Positions 20,007-30,587 are shown, counted from the first letter of the stretch. The stretch is DNA of 64,000 bases from Magnetospirillum gryphiswaldense MSR-1 v2 (GCF_000513295.1 NC_023065.1:3208501-3272500); one strand, 5' to 3'. Made by a program: numbers and translations. Notes: generated from the sequence alone by a model not told the origin.

Positions 20007-20426
20007 TTACCCGTGCGGCAGACGCCGCAGGCGGATCACCACTTCCACCGCTTCGATCATCATCCCCGGCGGTGGTTCCGGCAGACCGGCGATCACCGGC
20101 TGCGGGTCGGGGATGTCCTCGATCCGACCGGTGCGGGCATCGTAAAAATGATGATGCTCGCGCGTATTGGTACAGAAATAGTGACGGTCGCCACAGCCCA
20201 CCCGCCGCAACAGATCAGCCTCGGCGAAGTGATTGAGCGTGTTGTAGACGGTGGCCAGAGAGAATTCATGCCCCTGATCGGCCAGTTCCTGATGAAAGGA
20301 TTCCGGTGTCAGGTGGCGATGGCCGCCTTGCTCGATGGCGCGCAAAATGGTGATCCTGGGCGTGGTCGGGCGAATGCCGGCCTCGCGCAGGGTTTCATGT
20401 TCCGGTGCTTGATGGCGGACAAGCAT
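20007..20426 (-). CDS. irr: Irr-type iron response regulator (Fur family)
   Basis: This 139-residue Fur-family protein most resembles alphaproteobacterial Irr: helix-turn-helix HEFSLATVYNTLNHFAEADLL, the haem-responsive HHH cluster (91-93, in REHHHFYD), and the C-terminal VEVVIRLRRLP ending. Irr represses or activates iron genes through ICE boxes when haem is scarce. Two ICE-like palindromes lie upstream, between irr and a small divergent membrane gene, suggesting autoregulation or control of that gene. Confidence 0.86.
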   Translation of the reverse strand: MLVRHQAPEHETLREAGIRPTTPRITILRAIEQGGHRHLTPESFHQELADQGHEFSLATVYNTLNHFAEADLLRRVGCGDRHYFCTNTREHHHFYDARTGRIEDIPDPQPVIAGLPEPPPGMMIEAVEVVIRLRRLPHG

Positions 20427-20496
20427 TGATCAAAACCTCCCACTTTTGGGGATGTCCCTACCCCTTAGGACATGGCCTGATGGTACGACCGTAACA

Positions 20497-20540
20497 TGGA
20501 ATTATTCAAGGCTGACGGAGGCTAATTGGAATAGTTCCAA
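20497..20540. promoter_or_regulatory. pair of ICE-like palindromes (candidate Irr operators)
   Basis: TTGGAATAGTTCCAA (20526-20540) is a perfect 6-3-6 dyad. TGGAATTATTCAA (20497-20509) is a near-perfect second copy. Their centres are 30 bp apart, about three helical turns. The shape resembles the iron control element bound by Irr (TTxxAA-N3-TTxxAA type). They sit in the divergent gap between irr and the DUF2061 gene. Confidence 0.55.
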
Positions 20541-20649
20541 GATCAGCTTTAATCGTTTTTGTCGATTAATTTGAAATTTTAATCCATTTCACCGATGAGT
20601 ATTCCCTGCCTATGATCCAAGCCGTGAAGTGCCGGAACAGGAGGACGCC

Positions 20650-20844
20650 ATGATCAAGATGCTGAAGATGACCAGCCAATTGGGTGTGCATCTGGTCGTC
20701 GCCGTGGCCGTCACCTATGCGATCACCGGTTCGCTGGTCTTGGGCGGCGCCATCGCCTTGATCGAACCGATCTGCAATGTCGTCGCCGGCCACTTCCACG
20801 AAAAAGCCTGGACCCGGCTGGGGCCAAGAATCAGTGCCGGTTGA
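20650..20844 (+). CDS. DUF2061 small membrane protein
   Basis: This 64-residue protein has two hydrophobic segments (VHLVVAVAVTYAITGS and GGAIALIEPICNVVAGHF), matching the DUF2061 family of uncharacterised small membrane proteins. The ATG is preceded by AGGAGG at the right distance; the frame opens seven codons earlier. A strong terminator follows. The location opposite irr, with ICE-like dyads between, hints at iron-linked expression, but no function is known. Confidence 0.8.
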   Translation: MIKMLKMTSQLGVHLVVAVAVTYAITGSLVLGGAIALIEPICNVVAGHFHEKAWTRLGPRISAG

Positions 20845-20850
20845 AACAAA

Positions 20851-20885
20851 AACCCCGGGGTCGTCGCCGGCCCCGGGGTCTTTTC
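20851..20885 (+). terminator. Rho-independent terminator after the DUF2061 gene
   Basis: The stem ACCCCGGGG / CCCCGGGGT with a short GC-rich loop is followed by TTTT. On the other strand an A-rich stretch precedes it, so it may also end pccA transcription arriving from the right. Confidence 0.85.
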
Positions 20886-20904
20886 GTCTTTGATCCGCCG
20901 ATGA

Positions 20905-22893
20905 TCAGGCGAATTCGATGATCTTCTGGTCCACCGCCAGCGATTCACCCGCTTGGGCGTGAATCTTGCCGATGGTGCCGTCGCGTTCCGCCTTCAGGAT
21001 GTTTTCCATCTTCATGGCTTCGACCACGGCCAGGGCTTCGCCCGCCTTCACTTCCTGCCCTTCCTTGACCTCGACCGCGCGCAGCAGGCCGGGCATGGGC
21101 GACAGCAGATACTTGGACATATCCGGCGGCGCCTTGAACGGCATCAGCTTGTTCAGGCCCGCCGCCGCACGCGGCAGGACCAGGGCCTTCACCCGGCTGC
21201 CGGCATGGGCCAGGGTATAGGACACGCCGTCGCGGTCCACCTGGACGCAGACGTTGCGGCCTTCGATGCTGCCCCGGAACAAAGGCTGGCCGATCTGCCA
21301 GTCGGTCTTGACGCTGACCGCCTCGCCGCCGATGACCACGGCGAAGCCGCCTTCGGCCGGACGGGTTTCGACGTCATGGTATTCACCGTTCAGGACCACG
21401 GTCCATTCCACCGGCACCTTCATCTCGTGGCCGGGGAACTGACCGGTCACCTTGATGTTGCGGGCGGTGATGGCGGCCTTGACGCTGGCGGCCACGGCGA
21501 TCAGCACGGTCGGATCATCGGCCGGCAGATCGTTGGCGTGGAAGCCGTTGGCGTATTCCTCGGCGATGAAGTTGGTGGTGATGTTGCCCTTGACGAAGCG
21601 TTCCTTGCTCATCAGCGAAGCCAGGAACGGAATGTTGTGGGACAGACCACGGATGTAATAGGCGTCCAGCGCGTCGCGCATATGGTTGATGGCGGCGTCG
21701 CGGGTCGGACCATAGGTGATCAGCTTGGCGATCATCGGATCGTAGAACATGCTGATCTCGCCGCCTTCGTAGACGCCGGTATCCACACGCACCTGATTGC
21801 TTTCCGCCGGCGGCTGATAACGGGTCAGGCGACCGGTGGAGGGCAGGAAGTTGCGGAACGGGTCTTCGGCGTAGACGCGGGCTTCCATGGCCCAGCCGGT
21901 CAACTTGACGTCGTCCTGGGTCAGCGGCAGCTTTTCACCGGCGGCCACCTTGATCATCAGCTCGACCAGATCGAGGCCGGTGACCATTTCGGTGACCGGA
22001 TGCTCGACCTGCAAACGGGTGTTCATTTCCAGGAAGTAGAACTCGCCGGTGGCGCCGCCGACGATGAACTCGACCGTACCCGCCGACTTGTACTGCACCG
22101 ACTTAGCCAGGGCACAGGCCTGCTCGCCCATGGCCTTGCGCATTTCCGGGGACAGGAAGGGCGACGGCGCCTCTTCGATCACCTTCTGATGGCGGCGCTG
22201 GATCGAGCATTCACGCTCGCCCAGATAGATGGTGTTGCCGAAGCTGTCGGCCAGAACCTGGATTTCGATGTGACGCGGCTGTTCGATGAACTTCTCGATG
22301 AACACGCGATCATCGGCGAAGGACGACTTGGCTTCGTTGGTGGCCGAGACGAAGCCTTCGCGGGCTTCGGCTTCGTTCCAGGCCAGACGCATGCCCTTGC
22401 CGCCGCCGCCGGCGGAGGCCTTGATCATCACCGGATAGCCGATCTGACCGGCGATATCCACCGCGTGGTCGGCGTCCCGGATGACGTCCATGTGGCCGGG
22501 CACGGTGTTGACGCCGGCCTGACGGGCCAGCTTCTTCGACTCGATCTTGTCGCCCATGCAGAAAATGGCATGGGAATCGGGACCGATGAAGGTGATGCCG
22601 GCCTTGGCCAAAGCTTCCTGGAACTCGCGCTTTTCCGACAGGAAACCGTAGCCCGGATGCACCGCCTGGGCGCCGGTCTTCAGGCAGGCTTCGACGATCT
22701 TGTCGGCCAGCAGGTAAGACTGGGCGGAAGGCGGCGGCCCCAGATGCACGGCCTCGTCGGCCATCTGCACATGCAGCGCATCCTTGTCGGCGTCGGAATA
22801 CACCGCCACCGTCTTGATGCCCATCTTGCGGGCGGTCTTGATGACGCGGCAGGCGATTTCGCCGCGATTGGCGATCAGAATCTTGGTGAACAT
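20905..22893 (-). CDS. pccA: propionyl-CoA carboxylase alpha subunit (biotin carboxylase)
   Basis: This 662-residue subunit has an N-terminal biotin carboxylase domain (MFTKILIANRGEIACRVI; ATP-grasp loop KASAGGGGKGMR; EMNTRLQVEHPVTE), a middle BT domain, and a C-terminal biotin carrier domain with EAMKMEN, biotinyl Lys628. With PccB it carboxylates propionyl-CoA to methylmalonyl-CoA using ATP and bicarbonate. The ATG at 22893 follows a GGGGGGAACGGG tract; earlier Mets lie inside pccB. The stop of pccB is 14 bases upstream. Confidence 0.95.
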   Translation of the reverse strand: MFTKILIANRGEIACRVIKTARKMGIKTVAVYSDADKDALHVQMADEAVHLGPPPSAQSYLLADKIVEACLKTGAQAVHPGYGFLSEKREFQEALAKAGITFIGPDSHAIFCMGDKIESKKLARQAGVNTVPGHMDVIRDADHAVDIAGQIGYPVMIKASAGGGGKGMRLAWNEAEAREGFVSATNEAKSSFADDRVFIEKFIEQPRHIEIQVLADSFGNTIYLGERECSIQRRHQKVIEEAPSPFLSPEMRKAMGEQACALAKSVQYKSAGTVEFIVGGATGEFYFLEMNTRLQVEHPVTEMVTGLDLVELMIKVAAGEKLPLTQDDVKLTGWAMEARVYAEDPFRNFLPSTGRLTRYQPPAESNQVRVDTGVYEGGEISMFYDPMIAKLITYGPTRDAAINHMRDALDAYYIRGLSHNIPFLASLMSKERFVKGNITTNFIAEEYANGFHANDLPADDPTVLIAVAASVKAAITARNIKVTGQFPGHEMKVPVEWTVVLNGEYHDVETRPAEGGFAVVIGGEAVSVKTDWQIGQPLFRGSIEGRNVCVQVDRDGVSYTLAHAGSRVKALVLPRAAAGLNKLMPFKAPPDMSKYLLSPMPGLLRAVEVKEGQEVKAGEALAVVEAMKMENILKAERDGTIGKIHAQAGESLAVDQKIIEFA

Positions 22894-22907
22894 ACCCGTT
22901 CCCCCCA

Positions 22908-24440
<1,533 letters not shown>

Positions 24441-24762
24441 CCGATTCCCCCTAGGTTCAGGGCTTCGCCGTTCGGCGTCGGCGGGCGCCCGAGAGCCCCC
24501 ACCCTTATGGTCAGGGAAGTGCAGATACCATTCCCCCGTCCGTCATGCCACGAAAAAAATACGGCCCGCCAATACCGATTAATTTACCGCAAAGCGGCAG
24601 AAAACTGCCGAATTGACCGCCGGGACCGGAATTCGGCGCCGCCGCAAGATTATTACCGGAAAGTGGAAAGACCCCACCTGCCGGATCGCTGGGATTTTGG
24701 CGGATTTCCGCCACTTTCCAATTCGGAGTAGAAGGGCTGTTATTCGTGGGTGCGAAATCACC
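24441..24762. other. intergenic region upstream of pccB with inverted repeats
   Basis: No gene is visible in these 322 bases between the 3' end of the ATP12 gene and pccB. It is AT-richer than its surroundings. It contains a perfect hairpin CGGCAG-AAAA-CTGCCG (24595-24610), a perfect 9-bp inverted repeat GGAAAGTGG (24658-24666) / CCACTTTCC (24711-24719), and a tight GGCGG/CCGCC hairpin (24699-24712) overlapping its right arm. These may be a pccB leader or operator. Confidence 0.5.
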
Positions 24763-25455
24763 TTAAGGCAACAGCGTCAACAAATCCGCCGCCGCCTGAA
24801 TATCGCGTTGCAACTCGGCCCGGCGGTCGGCGGCTTCGTAATCGTCGCCCCACTGGGCCACCTGATAGGCTTCGTCCAGGTTGGAGGCGGTAAAGCATTC
24901 CGCGCCGGTCAGCCGCCCCTCGGTCAGGGCCAGGGCCAGGACCAGCGAGCCCGAGGCCGAACACGCCGCCTGCGCCGCCGTCAGCCGCCACAAATCATAA
25001 CCATCGAGCCGGGCGCGCAAGGCGGCCAAGGATGCCGCCGGCTGGTCGATGGCGATCACTCCGGTGGTGACGATCAGGCCCGCATCCAGATGGGTCCGGC
25101 ACCAATCCAGCAAGGGCTGCCAGGTCTTGGTCTGCACGGCGACCAGATCCGAGGGTGACTCGGCCCGATAGCACAGCAGATCGGTCGCCGCATAGGCGAT
25201 CATCTGGTCGGTGATGACGGCGCGTTCCGGCCCCACCCGGTCGAGCGCCGTGGTGGCCAATTGGGTCAAGGGCATGGTGTAAGGCTTGATCTCCTCGCCT
25301 TGCGCGTCCCATTCACCGGCGATGGCCAGGGCCAGCCTTTCGCTGGGCACTTCCAGCTTGCGCCCCACCGGCGTCTTGACCCCGCGTCCGTCCAATTGGA
25401 CGGCGAAGCCGCCGTCAACGGCGACAATGCCCGCCTGCTTGTGGAAACGCTTCAT
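24763..25455 (-). CDS. ATP12-family F1-ATPase assembly chaperone
   Basis: This 230-residue protein matches ATP12 chaperones, which bind the F1 alpha subunit during ATP synthase assembly in mitochondria and alphaproteobacteria. Visible features are the N-terminal GFAVQLDGRGVKTP segment, EWDAQGEEIKPYTMPLTQLATTALDR and a C-terminal WGDDYEAADRR. The ATG giving MKRFHKQAG is chosen; two earlier Mets are possible. The asmA-like gene ends 62 bases upstream on the same strand. Confidence 0.88.
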   Translation of the reverse strand: MKRFHKQAGIVAVDGGFAVQLDGRGVKTPVGRKLEVPSERLALAIAGEWDAQGEEIKPYTMPLTQLATTALDRVGPERAVITDQMIAYAATDLLCYRAESPSDLVAVQTKTWQPLLDWCRTHLDAGLIVTTGVIAIDQPAASLAALRARLDGYDLWRLTAAQAACSASGSLVLALALTEGRLTGAECFTASNLDEAYQVAQWGDDYEAADRRAELQRDIQAAADLLTLLP

Positions 25456-25516
25456 GGTCTTGCCCTGCATGGCCCGCATCCCGCGATTGGAAAATCGTCG
25501 CCCACATACGGCAAAA

Positions 25517-27691
25517 TCAGCGTCCGAACAAGCCTTCGAGAAAGCCGCCCCCCTTGCCGCCGGCTTCCGAAGGATGGCTGCCCATGGCCAGGGCGGTGCG
25601 GCAGGGATTGGTGTCGGCCATCACCTTGTCCAGCAGCAATTCGCCCAGCAGCGACAAGCCGGCGGTGGCGGTGGCCGCCCCCACCGACAGCGCCGCGCGG
25701 GCGGCGCCCATTTCATCCACCGACAGCGACGGTGCCGCCAGGGTGCCGCGCAAGCGGGTCAGGCCCGACATCTGGCCGCCCAGCGACAGGCCCAGCCCTT
25801 CCTTCGCCCGCGGGGTGAAACCCAGATCAAGCGCCTCGTTGCGCAGATCGATGGTGCCGGCGCCGACCACGTCGATGCCGTCAGCCTGCACCGCCAAGCC
25901 CTTGTCGGTGACGGCAACGCCGTCCTTCAGGCGGAAATGGGCCACCGCGCAGGCCATCTCGGTGGTTTCGCGGCTTTGCGCCAAAGGATTGAGGGCGGAC
26001 AGGATCACGCTGATCAGGTCGCCGCCGGCCAGGGAAAAAGCCCGGTTGTGCACCCGTCCCGGCCCCAGGGACAGCACGGCGGAACCATTGGCATTGGCGG
26101 CCAAGGTCCGCAGGTCGCCGCCGCGGCTTTTCAATGCCAGCTTCAAGCCGCCGACACCGCCGGTCAACAGATCGCTGCCGGCCTCCCGGTTCAATTTGCC
26201 GAAATCCACTTCGGCCAAGTCCAGCCGCAGGTCGGCCAGGGGTTGGGCCGGACGGGCATCGACAGTCATGGCGCCGTTGACGGTGCCGCCGGCCAAGCCC
26301 CCCTTCAGCACCGGCACCGACAACACCCCGCCCTTCAGCCGGGCCTCCATGGCGGCGCCACTCAAGGCCAAGCCGGACAGCACCAGTTTTTCCGCCCGCA
26401 AGGCCAGGTCGACATCCTGGCCGCGCAGGCTTTCCAACGGCAGGGCCAGCGCCGGAATCACCCTGCCATCGGCGGGAGCGGGCGCCGACTTGCCGACGAA
26501 ATCGGCCACATCCAAATGGGCTGAGGTCAAATTCGCCGTCAGCCGACCGCCTGCGTGCAAGCCCGCCTCGCCGGCCAGATCGCTGCCCCCCACATGGGCC
26601 TTGATGTCCGAAGCCAGCCAAGCCCCCTTGGCATCACGCAAAGCGGCGCTCACCCGCACCGGCCCCAGCGTCGGCAGTTCGCCATTCAACACGCGATCGA
26701 GATGGGCCAGGTTTTCGGTTTCCGCCTGAACCACCACATCGATGCCGGCAAGCGCCACCACGTTCTTTACCGCGCCCTTCAGACTGACAAACATGAAGTC
26801 GCGCTTTCCGGCGCTGACATCCATGTCATCCAGGGCCAGCACCCCGCCCGTATCGTGCAGGCGCGCCGCCAGTCGCATGGGCCCCAGCAAGCCATTGCCC
26901 CGACCATTGCCGTAGCCGGCCATATACAGAAAATCGCTCAATTCGTCGGTCTGGAAACTGACCTTGAAATCCAAGCCGGTGAAGCTGTTCAGAGTGCCGA
27001 TGGTGCCATCGACGGAGACGATGGTCCCGGTACCCGCCCCCTTCAGGCTGACCGGCCACGGCTTGCCGGCCAGAGCGGCGCCCAGATTGCCGACCTTGCC
27101 GGTGAATTCGAAGGTACGGCCCTGGCTGTCGCCGACCACGTTGACGCCCAGGCCGGTGCCGGCCCCTTGTTCGGGCAGCAGCACCAGTTTATGCACCGCC
27201 ACCAAGGTCTGCCGCCCGTCCGTTCCCCGCCAACTGACCTTGGCGTTCTTGATCTTCAATTCGCGCAGATCGAAGCGGGTCGGCGTGCCACTGGCTTGCT
27301 TGTCGGCCCGCCCGCTGTCCAGATTCCAATTGCCGTTTTCCAAGATGATCTCGGGCGACGACACGATCAGGCGCTGGATCAGGATTTCCTTGCGCAGCAA
27401 GGCGGGCAGCGCCACCTCGGCCTCGACCCGCTGGATGCGGATCATCGGCCCCGGTGCGCCGCCGGCGGGATTGGACAAGGTGATGTTGTCGGCGATCAGC
27501 GACGGCACCAGCCCCAGGCGCAGTTTCACCGGTCCGCCAAAGGTCAGCTTGCGCCCGGTCTCGGCCTCGACCAGATCGGCGATGTACCCTTTGTATCTCT
27601 CGAAATCGATGGCCTTGGTAGCGGCGATCAGGGCGACGGTGACGGCAACCGCCACCGCCGCCACTATTTTTACGGCGAGACTCAAGCGCAT
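25517..27691 (-). CDS. AsmA-family protein
   Basis: This 724-residue protein has an N-terminal membrane anchor (LAVKIVAAVAVAVTVALIAA) and a long beta-rich periplasmic part with an AsmA N-terminal domain (VEAETGRKLTFGGPVKLRLG) and the C-terminal AsmA_2 region (GGVGGLKLALKSRGGDLRTL). AsmA-like proteins are VPS13/bridge-like proteins linked to phospholipid transport to, and assembly of, the outer membrane. Its ATG overlaps the 3' end of the HAD gene by ten bases. Confidence 0.9.
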   Translation of the reverse strand: MRLSLAVKIVAAVAVAVTVALIAATKAIDFERYKGYIADLVEAETGRKLTFGGPVKLRLGLVPSLIADNITLSNPAGGAPGPMIRIQRVEAEVALPALLRKEILIQRLIVSSPEIILENGNWNLDSGRADKQASGTPTRFDLRELKIKNAKVSWRGTDGRQTLVAVHKLVLLPEQGAGTGLGVNVVGDSQGRTFEFTGKVGNLGAALAGKPWPVSLKGAGTGTIVSVDGTIGTLNSFTGLDFKVSFQTDELSDFLYMAGYGNGRGNGLLGPMRLAARLHDTGGVLALDDMDVSAGKRDFMFVSLKGAVKNVVALAGIDVVVQAETENLAHLDRVLNGELPTLGPVRVSAALRDAKGAWLASDIKAHVGGSDLAGEAGLHAGGRLTANLTSAHLDVADFVGKSAPAPADGRVIPALALPLESLRGQDVDLALRAEKLVLSGLALSGAAMEARLKGGVLSVPVLKGGLAGGTVNGAMTVDARPAQPLADLRLDLAEVDFGKLNREAGSDLLTGGVGGLKLALKSRGGDLRTLAANANGSAVLSLGPGRVHNRAFSLAGGDLISVILSALNPLAQSRETTEMACAVAHFRLKDGVAVTDKGLAVQADGIDVVGAGTIDLRNEALDLGFTPRAKEGLGLSLGGQMSGLTRLRGTLAAPSLSVDEMGAARAALSVGAATATAGLSLLGELLLDKVMADTNPCRTALAMGSHPSEAGGKGGGFLEGLFGR

Positions 27692-28365
27692 GGGATGTCC
27701 CCGATCAGGGCGGCGGCGATGTCGGTCAGAGTGTCGAAACTGTCCACCACCTGAACAGCACCGGCATCATGCAATTCCTGCAAGCCGTGATAGCCCCACG
27801 ACACCCCAAGCCCGGCCACCTTGGCCGATTTGGCCATCTGCATGTCATAGGCGGTGTCGCCGATCATGACCATGCGGGCCAGATCGATTCCGGTCTCAGC
27901 CGACGCCCGACGCAGCATGGTCGGATCGGGCTTGCCCGGATTGTCGTCGGCGGTCTGGATGTTGATGAAGCGGCCATGTAGATCGTGACTGTCGAGCATG
28001 GATTGCACGCCGCGCTGCGACTTGCCGGTGGCCAGCCCCAACAGCCAGCCGGCGGCCTCCAACTCGTCGAGCGCCTCGCGCACGCCGGGGAATAAAGGTT
28101 CCTCGCGTTCCGGCAGCAGACGCAGGGCGCGGAAGGCCTGCTTGTAGGATTCGGCCACGGCGCGGTGCAGGTTGCCCGGCGCCCATGGCAACAGCACCTG
28201 ACAGGCCTCGACCAGCGACAGGCCGATAATGCGGCGCACATCCGCCGGTTCCGGCACGCCCAAATCCATATGGGCCCAGGCCTCGGTCATGGCGGCAATG
28301 ATATTGTGTTCGGAATCGATCAAGGTTCCGTCCACATCGAAGACAACCAGGCGCAGCTCGCTCAT
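27682..28365 (-). CDS. HAD-superfamily (phosphoglycolate phosphatase-like) hydrolase
   Basis: This 227-residue enzyme of HAD subfamily IA has motif I VVFDVDGTLID (D10 nucleophile, D12 acid/base), motif II near TGKSQRG, and motif III/IV KPDPTMLRRA and MIGDTAYDMQMA. Substrate is not evident; in many alphaproteobacteria this gene neighbours an RluC homologue and an ATP12 gene. The chosen ATG (MSELRL) is ten codons inside the longest frame, which puts DxDGT at the usual distance from the N-terminus. Confidence 0.9.
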   Translation of the reverse strand: MSELRLVVFDVDGTLIDSEHNIIAAMTEAWAHMDLGVPEPADVRRIIGLSLVEACQVLLPWAPGNLHRAVAESYKQAFRALRLLPEREEPLFPGVREALDELEAAGWLLGLATGKSQRGVQSMLDSHDLHGRFINIQTADDNPGKPDPTMLRRASAETGIDLARMVMIGDTAYDMQMAKSAKVAGLGVSWGYHGLQELHDAGAVQVVDSFDTLTDIAAALIGDIPCA

Positions 28366-28473
28366 GGGGTTCGCATCTTCCGGGGCAATGACCACTCAGC
28401 TTACAGGATATTTTGCACCGCCGCACCGGTTGGAGTAAGGTCCGCCATCGTCTTAGTTGGAGTCCCCGCGACC

Positions 28474-29133
28474 ATGCGTTTCGGTTTCATCGCCCTCGCC
28501 GCCGCCTTGGCGGTCACGGCCCCCGCTTTCGCCCAGACCGCCCCGCAACCGGCCCCCGCCAATCCGGCACAACGCTTCGAGGCCTATGCCACCTCGGAAG
28601 GCTACAAAAAGGCCATCGGCCAACTGGCCGTCATGGGCGCCACCATTTCCGCCCCCGAGTGCAAGGAACATAAGGCGGTCAAGCGCGCCTCCATCACCAT
28701 CTATTCCGCCCCTCAATTCGCCGAGGGCGTGCACCCGGTCGCCGGTCTGTGGCTGGACCGCGTGCTGATGGATCGCTGCGGCAAGCCCGGCTATCAGAAC
28801 ATCCTGGTCCAGGCCATTCCCGGCGCCACCCCCAAGGCGGCGCTGAAGATGCCGGGCCAGACCTTCGCCAATCCGCCCATGCAGGACGTGGTGATGCGCG
28901 ACATCATCGGCGCCCTGGCCGGCAAGAAGTGTACCGACCCGGCTCAGATCATTCCCGTCGATACCGTGCCGGGCAAGGAAACCAAGCCGCGCAAGATCGA
29001 CCAGAAGGGTATGCTGGTGGATGGTGTGTGGAAGGAAACCTGGACGCTGAAGGCCTGCGGCAAGCAGGTCAACGCCACGGTGGATTTCACCGCCGACGGC
29101 AAGGGCGGCATGACCCACAAGGTCAAGCTGTAA
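28474..29133 (+). CDS. secreted protein of unknown function
   Basis: This 219-residue protein has a clear signal peptide (MRFGFIALAAALAVTAPAFA, cleavage before QTAPQ) and four cysteines in the mature part (in APECKE, MDRCGK, GKKCTD and KACGKQ). The C-terminal half, ending DFTADGKGGMTHKVKL, looks beta-rich. I recognise no family. It lies on the plus strand between two minus-strand genes of what is usually a continuous rluC-HAD block, and ends at its own terminator. Confidence 0.82.
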   Translation: MRFGFIALAAALAVTAPAFAQTAPQPAPANPAQRFEAYATSEGYKKAIGQLAVMGATISAPECKEHKAVKRASITIYSAPQFAEGVHPVAGLWLDRVLMDRCGKPGYQNILVQAIPGATPKAALKMPGQTFANPPMQDVVMRDIIGALAGKKCTDPAQIIPVDTVPGKETKPRKIDQKGMLVDGVWKETWTLKACGKQVNATVDFTADGKGGMTHKVKL

Positions 29134-29154
29134 GCCTGGACGGATAAAGGTTTA

Positions 29155-29177
29155 GGGGGGCGAAAGCCCCCCTTTTT
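29155..29177 (+). terminator. terminator of the secreted-protein gene
   Basis: A GGGGGGC-GAAA-GCCCCCC hairpin with a stable GNRA loop is followed by TTTTT. It sits 21 bases past the stop codon, in the convergent gap with the rluC-like gene. Confidence 0.92.
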
Positions 29178-29180
29178 ATT

Positions 29181-30182
29181 TCAATCCTGCTCGAAGGCGT
29201 CGAACGGCTTGCCGGCACTGCTGAGGTCGAAGCCGAAGAACTCGAATGACTTCTCCATGTGCTCGGGCAAGGGCGCCACCACCACCAGCTCCTTGCCGGT
29301 GCGCGGATGGGGAATGCGCACGGCGCGGGCATGCAGGTGCATCTTGCGCGACACCCCGGTGCCGGAAATAAACGCCTCGGTGCCGCCATACTTGCCGTCA
29401 CCCATGATCGGCGTACCCATCAAAGCCGTATGGGCGCGTAATTGGTGGGTGCGACCGGTGCGCGGCTCCATCTCCAGCCACGCCGCCTTGCGAAGGGCAT
29501 TGTCCACCACCCGGTACCAGGTGACGGCGCGCTTGCCCTCGTCCTCATCCACCGCCATCTTTTCGCCGGCGCGGCCCGGCAGCTTGGCCAGGGCAGCGTC
29601 GATACGGCCCTGACGCAGTTTCGGTACGCCCACCACCAAGGCCCAATAGCATTTGCGCGCCGCCCGGCTTTTGAAGGCGGCGGCCAGCTTGGCGGCGGCA
29701 TTGGCGGAACGCCCCAGCAGCAGAACACCCGAGGTGTCCTTGTCCAGGCGATGGACCAGACGCGGACGGTCGTCGCGGTCGAACATCAGGGCATCGAGCC
29801 AGGCGTCGATGTGCTTGTCGCCGGTGCCGGTGCCGCCCTGGACGGCGATGCCCGCCGGCTTGTTGAGCGCGATGACGTCGTCGTCCATGTAAAGCACGGC
29901 GTCGCGCAGCATGCGGGCGATCTTTTCATCGACCACCGGGCGGCGGCTTTCCGGGCTGGGTTTGGGCGCCTCGCCCTCAGGCAGCGGCGGCACGCGGACG
30001 TGCTGGCCGGGGTTAAGGCGCTGATTGGCCTTGGCCCGCTTGCCATCGACCCGCACCTGTCCGGTGCGAAGCCATTTTTCCAGCAGGCCATGGCCAACAG
30101 TGGGGTAATGCCGCTTGAACCAGCGGTCCAGGCGGATATCGGCATCGTCTTCGGCGACGGCCAGGATTTGTACGCTATTCAT
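29181..30182 (-). CDS. RluC/RluD-family 23S rRNA pseudouridine synthase
   Basis: This 333-residue enzyme has an N-terminal S4 RNA-binding domain (DIRLDRWFKRHYP...LLEKWLRTGQVRVDG), the pseudouridine synthase domain with the catalytic Asp147 in HRLDKDTSG, and RTHQLRAH. It isomerises specific uridines, probably in 23S rRNA. It follows crcB by nine bases on the same strand. The exact paralogue (RluC or RluD) is not decided by the sequence. Confidence 0.9.
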   Translation of the reverse strand: MNSVQILAVAEDDADIRLDRWFKRHYPTVGHGLLEKWLRTGQVRVDGKRAKANQRLNPGQHVRVPPLPEGEAPKPSPESRRPVVDEKIARMLRDAVLYMDDDVIALNKPAGIAVQGGTGTGDKHIDAWLDALMFDRDDRPRLVHRLDKDTSGVLLLGRSANAAAKLAAAFKSRAARKCYWALVVGVPKLRQGRIDAALAKLPGRAGEKMAVDEDEGKRAVTWYRVVDNALRKAAWLEMEPRTGRTHQLRAHTALMGTPIMGDGKYGGTEAFISGTGVSRKMHLHARAVRIPHPRTGKELVVVAPLPEHMEKSFEFFGFDLSSAGKPFDAFEQD

Positions 30183-30191
30183 GGCCGGAAG

Positions 30192-30587
30192 CTACACCAG
30201 GTTGCGCACCAAAGCCATGGCGGCGAACAGGGCGCCGACCGAGGCCAGCACCGATACCGCCACATAAAAAGCGGCGACGGCCCAGTCGTGCCGCTCGACC
30301 AGCAAGGCGACATCCAGGGAAAAGGTGGAAAAGGTGGTGAAGCCGCCCAGAATGCCGGTCATCAGGAACAGTTTGATGTCCTGACTGGGCTGCCAGGCCA
30401 GGGCGCCCAATTCGGCCAGCACGCCCATGACGAAGCTGCCGACGATGTTGACGAACAAGGTGCCCCAGGGGAAAGAACCGCCCAGCCACTGCCCCAGCAG
30501 CACCATGGACAGATAGCGGGCGGAGGAGCCCAAGGCTCCGCCCGTCGCCACCCACAGCAATGCGGTCAAGGTCTGGCCGGTATTCAT
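30192..30587 (-). CDS. crcB: CrcB/Fluc fluoride channel
   Basis: This 131-residue membrane protein has four hydrophobic helices and the family motifs GGALGSSARYL, GTLFVNIVGSF (the pore Asn) and GGFTTFSTFS. CrcB channels export fluoride as dual-topology dimers. The upstream 40-base gap shows no recognisable fluoride riboswitch. Confidence 0.93.
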   Translation of the reverse strand: MNTGQTLTALLWVATGGALGSSARYLSMVLLGQWLGGSFPWGTLFVNIVGSFVMGVLAELGALAWQPSQDIKLFLMTGILGGFTTFSTFSLDVALLVERHDWAVAAFYVAVSVLASVGALFAAMALVRNLV

